Shown in pieces: positions 6,297 to 9,713 of a stretch of 9,713 bases of DNA. How positions within the stretch are numbered: position 1 is the first letter of the stretch; each line of letters begins with the position of its first letter. The translations under genes were made by a program, and so were the position numbers. The notes under the pieces were generated by a model. It was not told where the DNA came from. It saw only the letters and a list, made by a program, of their open reading frames with translations, and ran no database searches. This DNA is from Sedimentibacter sp. (GTDB lineage: Bacteria > Bacillota > Clostridia > Tissierellales > Sedimentibacteraceae): NCBI GenBank assembly GCA_029256005.1, contig JAQSYS010000041.1, forward strand, positions 1-9,713, in the 5' to 3' direction.

Positions 6297-7616
6297 TTAC
6301 TTTTTTAAATCATATTCATTTATTTTGTTAAAAAGCTGTCTTGCACTAATGTTTAGCTTTTTTGCAGCTTCTGTTACATTTCCATTTGTCTGCTCTAAAA
6401 CCCATTGAAGGTAGGTAGCTTCGGTATCCTTTTTGTAATCCTTAAAGGAAATAATGTTTTTAAAACTTTCTGCTTTTGGCAATGAAATTTCTTTTTTAAT
6501 GTTAAAAAGAATAGGGATACCATCTTTGGTAATCCTTCCGTCAACTGACAGTACAACCATTCTATCTACAACTGTCCTTAATTCTCTTAAATTTCCCGGG
6601 TAATCATAATTGTACAAAAATTCTTTTGCTTCCGGATCTATGGATTCAATTGATATATTATGTTCTTCTTGCGATTTTTTTAATAAATATTTTATAAGCT
6701 CATCTAAATCTTCCAGACGTTCTCTCAAAGGTGGAACGTTAATTACTATGGAACTTATTCTGTAGAAAAAATCATCTCTATAAGTACCATTTTTAACCTC
6801 AGTATACAAATCCTTGCTTGTTGAAGATATTATTTTGCTGTCAATTATTCTTTCATTATCACTTCCAAGTCGTGAAACTTTTTTTGTATCAAACACCTTT
6901 AAAAGTTTAAGCTGAGTTGATTCACCGATGTCTCCAGCTTCATTTAAAAACAATGTTCCATTGTTAGAAAGTTCCAGCTTTCCTTCCATGTCTCGACCAA
7001 ATAATTCTTCATCCAGCATCTCTCCTGTATAGGAACTGCAGTGCAACGTAATAAACTTATTTGAAATTCTTGGGCTGCAAGTATGAATGTATTTAGCAAG
7101 CACTTCTTTTCCTGTTCCAGGCTCACCAATCAACAGTATACTTAAATTAGTCATTGCTACCTTCTCGCAATGAGACAGCATCTTTAAGAACTTTTCATTT
7201 TTACTGTTTAAATGGCAGCTTTTAAGAAATTCTTCCTTAAGTCTAGCTTTGTTCTTTTTATTAGAGTAGTGTTCAAGAACCTTTAAAGGAAGTGAAGTGA
7301 GTTCTTTATCTAAATCAACATAATCCAAAGCACCTTGCTTCAATGCAGTGCTTCCATCGGTATATGAAGGATGTTTTGAAGCTACGATTAAATCAGTAAG
7401 TGGATATGCTTTTGTAAAATTTTTTATATAAAAATCATCACATGAATCAGTAATGACATAATCAACACGTTCATTCAGCATTTTAATCATTGCTGTGTCA
7501 AAATCCACGCAATGAATTATATTAGCTGATATATTTGAAAAAACTTCAGTCAATTTATCTATATATGATTTTTCGCTATTTATTATAATTATTGTCAAAT
7601 TGTCTATAATGAACAC
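6297..7616 (-). CDS. Degenerate NtrC-like AAA+ regulator with pseudo-receiver and Fis-type DNA-binding domain
   Basis: Laid out like a sigma-54 activator, 439 residues. The receiver-like domain (about 6-118) keeps a possible Asp57 but lacks the acidic pair (INSEK) and the conserved Lys (LDYVDLDKEL), so phosphorylation is doubtful. The AAA+ domain (about 135-372) has an intact Walker A GEPGTGKE (164-171). Between ELFG (204-207) and GTLFL (220-224) it is about ten residues too short, and the sigma-54-contacting GAFTGA loop is absent. Walker B reads LFLNEA (Asp to Asn225), and the sensor I position is STSKDL (Asn to Ser267). Arginine-finger candidates Arg280 and Arg286 and GNLREL (341-346) remain. 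A Fis-type helix-turn-helix (about 397-439) closes it. The GTG at 7616 overlaps its own Shine-Dalgarno; ATT at 7610 has AAGGAG five bases upstream and TTG at 7598 has none, so the start is unsettled. Probably a sigma-54-independent regulator. Confidence 0.85.
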   Translation of the reverse strand: MFIIDNLTIIIINSEKSYIDKLTEVFSNISANIIHCVDFDTAMIKMLNERVDYVITDSCDDFYIKNFTKAYPLTDLIVASKHPSYTDGSTALKQGALDYVDLDKELTSLPLKVLEHYSNKKNKARLKEEFLKSCHLNSKNEKFLKMLSHCEKVAMTNLSILLIGEPGTGKEVLAKYIHTCSPRISNKFITLHCSSYTGEMLDEELFGRDMEGKLELSNNGTLFLNEAGDIGESTQLKLLKVFDTKKVSRLGSDNERIIDSKIISSTSKDLYTEVKNGTYRDDFFYRISSIVINVPPLRERLEDLDELIKYLLKKSQEEHNISIESIDPEAKEFLYNYDYPGNLRELRTVVDRMVVLSVDGRITKDGIPILFNIKKEISLPKAESFKNIISFKDYKKDTEATYLQWVLEQTNGNVTEAAKKLNISARQLFNKINEYDLKK

Positions 7617-7667
7617 TCCTTGTGTTTACTTATTCTTAATATTGTTAATATATTTCAAGTCTTGATT

Positions 7668-7696
7668 ATTATACATTTATGCATATTTTAAGTCAA
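7668..7696 (-). promoter_or_regulatory. Sigma-A promoter of the NtrC-like regulator gene
   Basis: On the minus strand TTGACT (7696-7691), a 17-bp spacer, then TATAAT (7673-7668). An 11-bp palindrome TCAAGTCTTGA (7655-7665) covers the expected start point and could be an operator. The leader would be about 45-50 nt. Confidence 0.8.
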
Positions 7697-7755
7697 GATA
7701 ATTGAAATTTATTAACAATGTGGTTATAAAGTTATGTAAATTATTGTTAAGTCAA
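7688..7755. repeat. Direct repeat TTAAGTCAA at both divergent promoters
   Basis: TTAAGTCAA occurs at 7688-7696 and 7747-7755, same orientation, 59 bp apart. The first copy contains the whole -35 of the leftward promoter; the second overlaps the end of the -35 of the rightward promoter. An inverted pair TTAACAAT (7712-7719) / ATTGTTAA (7743-7750) lies between and over them. Shared regulation is possible; the motif is short and AT-rich. Confidence 0.35.
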
Positions 7756-7772
7756 TTCAATTAGGGTATAAT
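7744..7772 (+). promoter_or_regulatory. Sigma-A promoter of the rph operon
   Basis: TTGTTA (7744-7749), a 17-bp spacer and TATAAT (7767-7772), followed by the ribosome binding site AGGAG (7791-7795) and the ATG at 7801. The -35 matches consensus at four of six positions; the -10 is perfect. Confidence 0.75.
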
Positions 7773-7800
7773 AAATTCAGTATATAAATTAGGAGAAAAC

Positions 7801-8544
7801 ATGGAAAGAGATAATAACAGATTAAACAATGAACTAAGATCAATAAAAATAACAAGAAATTATATAATGCATCCTGAAGGGGCTGTTTTGATAGAAGTTG
7901 GAAATACAAAAGTAATTTGTACAGCCATGGTTGAGGATAGGGTCCCTCCGTTTTTAAAAGGAACAGGCAAGGGCTGGGTATCTGCAGAATATTCAATGAT
8001 ACCAGGCTCTACAAAGACAAGAAAGTCAAGAGACATAAATAAGTTAAAAATCGATGGTAGATCACAGGAAATACAAAGACTTATAGGAAGAAGCTTAAGG
8101 TCTGTTGTTGATTTAGAAAAAATAGGTGAAAGAACTGTATGGATTGACTGTGATGTAATTCAAGCAGACGGTGGAACAAGAACTGCTTCCATAACAGGTG
8201 CTTTTGTAGCAATGGCTGATGCATTTTATGGTTTGTTAAAAAGAAAAGAAATAAGTAAAATGCCAATAAAAGCTTTTGTATCAGCAGTAAGCGTAGGCAT
8301 ATTAAAGGGCGAAGCAATCATAGATTTATGTTATGAAGAAGATTCAGCTGCAGATGTAGACATGAATATAGTGATGACAAACAAAGGAGAGTTTGTTGAA
8401 GTTCAGGGAACAGGGGAAGAAACTACATTTTCACATAAAGATTTAATGCTCTTAATATCTTTGGCAACAGAAGGTTGTAGTAAACTGTATGAAATCCAAC
8501 GGGAAGTTTTGGGAGAAGAGATCAGCGAGGAAATCGGAAAATGA
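7801..8544 (+). CDS. rph: Ribonuclease PH
   Basis: Phosphorolytic 3'-5' exoribonuclease that trims tRNA 3' extensions using inorganic phosphate, forming a hexameric ring in the cytoplasm. The 247 residues fit the family. Visible signatures are the N-terminal RSIKITRNY..PEGAVLIEVGNTKVICTA, GWVSAEYSMIPGST (58-71), KIDGRSQEIQRLIGRSLR (83-100; Arg87 probable phosphate ligand), DVIQADGGTRTASITGAFVA (118-137; Arg127) and DLCYEEDSAADVDMN (175-189), with Asp181 and Asp187 as the expected catalytic pair. The usual RxDGR start motif reads RDNNR here, a mild divergence. The ATG at 7801 has AGGAG five bases upstream. First gene of a three-gene operon, overlapping the next gene by 4 bp (ATGA), the same order as rph-ysnA-ysnB in B. 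subtilis. Confidence 0.95.
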   Translation: MERDNNRLNNELRSIKITRNYIMHPEGAVLIEVGNTKVICTAMVEDRVPPFLKGTGKGWVSAEYSMIPGSTKTRKSRDINKLKIDGRSQEIQRLIGRSLRSVVDLEKIGERTVWIDCDVIQADGGTRTASITGAFVAMADAFYGLLKRKEISKMPIKAFVSAVSVGILKGEAIIDLCYEEDSAADVDMNIVMTNKGEFVEVQGTGEETTFSHKDLMLLISLATEGCSKLYEIQREVLGEEISEEIGK

Positions 8545-9134
8545 AAAGAAAAATAGTATTATCCAGTGGCAACAAACACAAGATAGAAGAAATAAAGTAT
8601 ATTTTACAAGATATGCCCTTTGAGGTGGTGTCAAAGGATGACTTGGGATATAAAGATTTCGATGTGGTTGAAGACGGAGTTACTTTAGAAGAAAATGCCT
8701 TTAAAAAAGCTGAAGAACTTCATAAACTTGTGAATGGCATTGTATTAGCTGATGATACAGGATTGTTTGTGGATGCATTAAACGGAGAACCCGGCGTTTA
8801 TTCTGCTCGATATGCAGGAGAACCTGCCTCAGATAAAAATAATAGATTAATGCTTCTGGAGAATTTAAAAGGCTTTCCGATGGAAAAAAGAACTGCTTAT
8901 TTTAAAACCGTCATAGCAGTTGTTTTTGAAGATGGAATTAAAATAACTGCAGAAGGTAGAGTAAATGGCAAAATTGCATTTGAAGAAAGAGGACAAAACG
9001 GATTTGGTTATGATTCATTGTTCATAGTTAGTGATACAGGTAAAACATTTGCAGAAATGTCTGAAGAGGAGAAAAATAAAACAAGCCATAGAGCAAGAGC
9101 TTTATTAAATTTAAAAGAAAAGCTGGAGGTTTAG
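8541..9134 (+). CDS. rdgB: XTP/dITP diphosphatase (RdgB/HAM1 family)
   Basis: House-cleaning pyrophosphatase that hydrolyses dITP, ITP and XTP to monophosphates, keeping deaminated purines out of DNA and RNA. The 197 residues are typical. Motifs are the substrate-binding LSSGNKHKIEEIK (7-19), the metal and catalytic segment LADDTGLFVDALNGEPGVYSAR (69-90), RTAYFKTVIA (117-126), GQNGFGYDSLF (151-161) and the C-terminal FAEMSEEEKNKTSHRARAL (170-188) with SHR at 182-184. All expected residues are present. The ATG overlaps the rph stop as ATGA, so the two are translationally coupled, and the next gene starts immediately after its TAG stop. Orthologous in position to B. subtilis ysnA. Confidence 0.95.
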   Translation: MKRKIVLSSGNKHKIEEIKYILQDMPFEVVSKDDLGYKDFDVVEDGVTLEENAFKKAEELHKLVNGIVLADDTGLFVDALNGEPGVYSARYAGEPASDKNNRLMLLENLKGFPMEKRTAYFKTVIAVVFEDGIKITAEGRVNGKIAFEERGQNGFGYDSLFIVSDTGKTFAEMSEEEKNKTSHRARALLNLKEKLEV

Positions 9135-9617
9135 GTGAGGATACTAGTAATAAGTGACAGCCATAATTATGTGCTGGATTCTCAAATTGAAAGAATTAAG
9201 CAACATGGAATGTTCGATATGTTGGTACATTGCGGTGATAAGTATAAGGACGCAGAAAAATTTGCAAACAAACTTAATATAAAAACTGTTATTCAAGTTC
9301 CCGGAAATTGTGACCCAATATCAGATAAACCACAGATTATCCATGAGATGATTGAAGGTAAAAAACTTGTAATTACGCATGGCCATCTTCACAATGTTAA
9401 ATCAAGCATTGAATCATTAAAGAGATATGCTATAGAAGTAAATGCAGATGCTGTTATTTACGGGCATACGCATTGTGCCCATAATGAAACAATAGATAAC
9501 ATTTTGTTTTTTAATCCTGGAAGTTCAATAAATCCTAAGTGCGGAAAAGAAAGTTTCGGTATAATAGAAGTTTCACCAGATAGAATTGATAGTGCAATAA
9601 TATCATTAGAAGATTAA
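9135..9617 (+). CDS. YfcE/YsnB-like metallophosphoesterase
   Basis: Small cytoplasmic calcineurin-like phosphodiesterase of the YfcE/MJ0936 type, 160 residues, the usual length. Metal-binding motifs run in order: DSH (Asp8, His10), HCGD (Asp35), GNCD (Asn58), THGH (His82, His84) and GHTH (His111, His113), followed by the NPGSSINPK segment (127-135) typical of the family. Its physiological substrate is unknown; relatives act on model phosphodiesters. The start is GTG at 9135, directly after the rdgB stop, with GGAGG (9125-9129) five bases upstream and no ATG available nearby. Third gene of the rph operon, matching ysnB in B. subtilis. No terminator is visible after the stop; the following bases are instead a grdB-like frame. 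Confidence 0.93.
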   Translation: MRILVISDSHNYVLDSQIERIKQHGMFDMLVHCGDKYKDAEKFANKLNIKTVIQVPGNCDPISDKPQIIHEMIEGKKLVITHGHLHNVKSSIESLKRYAIEVNADAVIYGHTHCAHNETIDNILFFNPGSSINPKCGKESFGIIEVSPDRIDSAIISLED

Positions 9618-9713
9618 AAGAAGGTGAATTTGAATCTGTACATGCAGGATATGATCCTGTATATGCAAACAAGGATCCTAATAGAGTGGCACCTTTAGAT
9701 ATATTAAAAAAAT
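9611..9713 (+). pseudogene. GrdB-like (glycine/betaine reductase selenoprotein B) fragment lacking its 5' end
   Basis: A frame open from 9593 to the window edge reads ...RRLKEGEFESVHAGYDPVYA, then NKDPNRVAPLDILKK. From memory this closely resembles an internal segment of GrdB, the substrate-specific subunit of glycine, sarcosine and betaine reductases, which carries HxGYDPVYANxDP-RV-P-D-L ahead of its selenocysteine. Family members have about 250 residues before this segment. Here TAG, TGA and TAG codons lie at 9581-9592 in the same frame and no ATG, GTG or TTG precedes the homologous part, so the N-terminal portion is missing. The resemblance begins within a few bases of the phosphoesterase stop (9615-9617), suggesting a deletion or rearrangement breakpoint. 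A contig-joining artefact is an alternative. The selenocysteine codon would lie beyond the window. Confidence 0.5.

Noticed and set aside
9645..9659. Inverted repeat CAGGAT-ATG-ATCCTG as terminator of the rph operon
   Set aside because: There is no following T-tract, and it lies inside the GrdB-like coding segment (codons for Ala-Gly-Tyr-Asp-Pro-Val), so it is probably coincidental.
9630..9698. Short TTG-initiated ORF (22 codons) preceded by AAGAAGGTGA
   Set aside because: The apparent ribosome binding site is explained by the Lys-Glu-Gly-Glu codons of the GrdB-like frame, and the peptide has no recognisable features.

Overview
This window looks like chromosomal DNA from a low-GC, AT-rich member of the Clostridia (Firmicutes). 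The evidence is strong AGGAGG-type ribosome binding sites, frequent TTG and GTG starts, an rph-rdgB-metallophosphoesterase cluster ordered as rph-ysnA-ysnB in Bacillus subtilis, and a secreted wall hydrolase with a copper-amine-oxidase-N-like module and Ig-like repeats. A fragment at the right edge resembles glycine/betaine reductase GrdB, which would fit an amino-acid-fermenting (Stickland) organism such as a Sedimentibacter/Tissierella-like bacterium. That placement is inference.

Layout, left to right. Bases 1-319 (minus) hold the start of a truncated gene with a carboxypeptidase-regulatory-like beta-sandwich. It is divergent from a 693-residue secreted GH73-type glucosaminidase at 524-2605 (plus). 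The 200-bp gap between them carries a 10-bp perfect inverted repeat abutting an extended -10 promoter. A 22-bp perfect hairpin at 2604-2650 ends the hydrolase gene and, from the other side, an OmpR-family two-component operon (response regulator 4218-4916, histidine kinase 2667-4211, both minus). That operon has a perfect TTGACA-17-TATAAT promoter. Next on the minus strand are a secreted protein with 24 tandem ETPVED-type hexapeptides (5182-6006) and an NtrC-like AAA+ regulator (6297-7616). The regulator has lost its sigma-54 contact loop and has substitutions in Walker B and sensor I. A divergent promoter pair at 7668-7772 then leads into the compact plus-strand operon rph (7801-8544), rdgB (8541-9134) and a YfcE/YsnB-like phosphoesterase (9135-9617). 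The last ~100 bp are an open frame resembling the middle of GrdB with no start codon, probably a 5'-truncated remnant.

How the genes may work together. The left two thirds is cell-envelope themed: a secreted hydrolase, a probable surface stalk, and a membrane kinase with its regulator, flanked by regulatory repeats. Control of the hydrolase or the repeat protein by the two-component system is possible but not shown by the sequence. The right third is housekeeping: RNA 3'-end trimming, nucleotide-pool cleansing and a small metallophosphoesterase. The most unusual items are the degenerate sigma-54-activator-like protein with an uncertain, possibly ATT, start; the recently expanded 18-bp minisatellite; the operator-like inverted repeat before the hydrolase gene; and the truncated grdB-like frame. 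I saw no tRNA, rRNA, CRISPR array, insertion sequence or phage gene.
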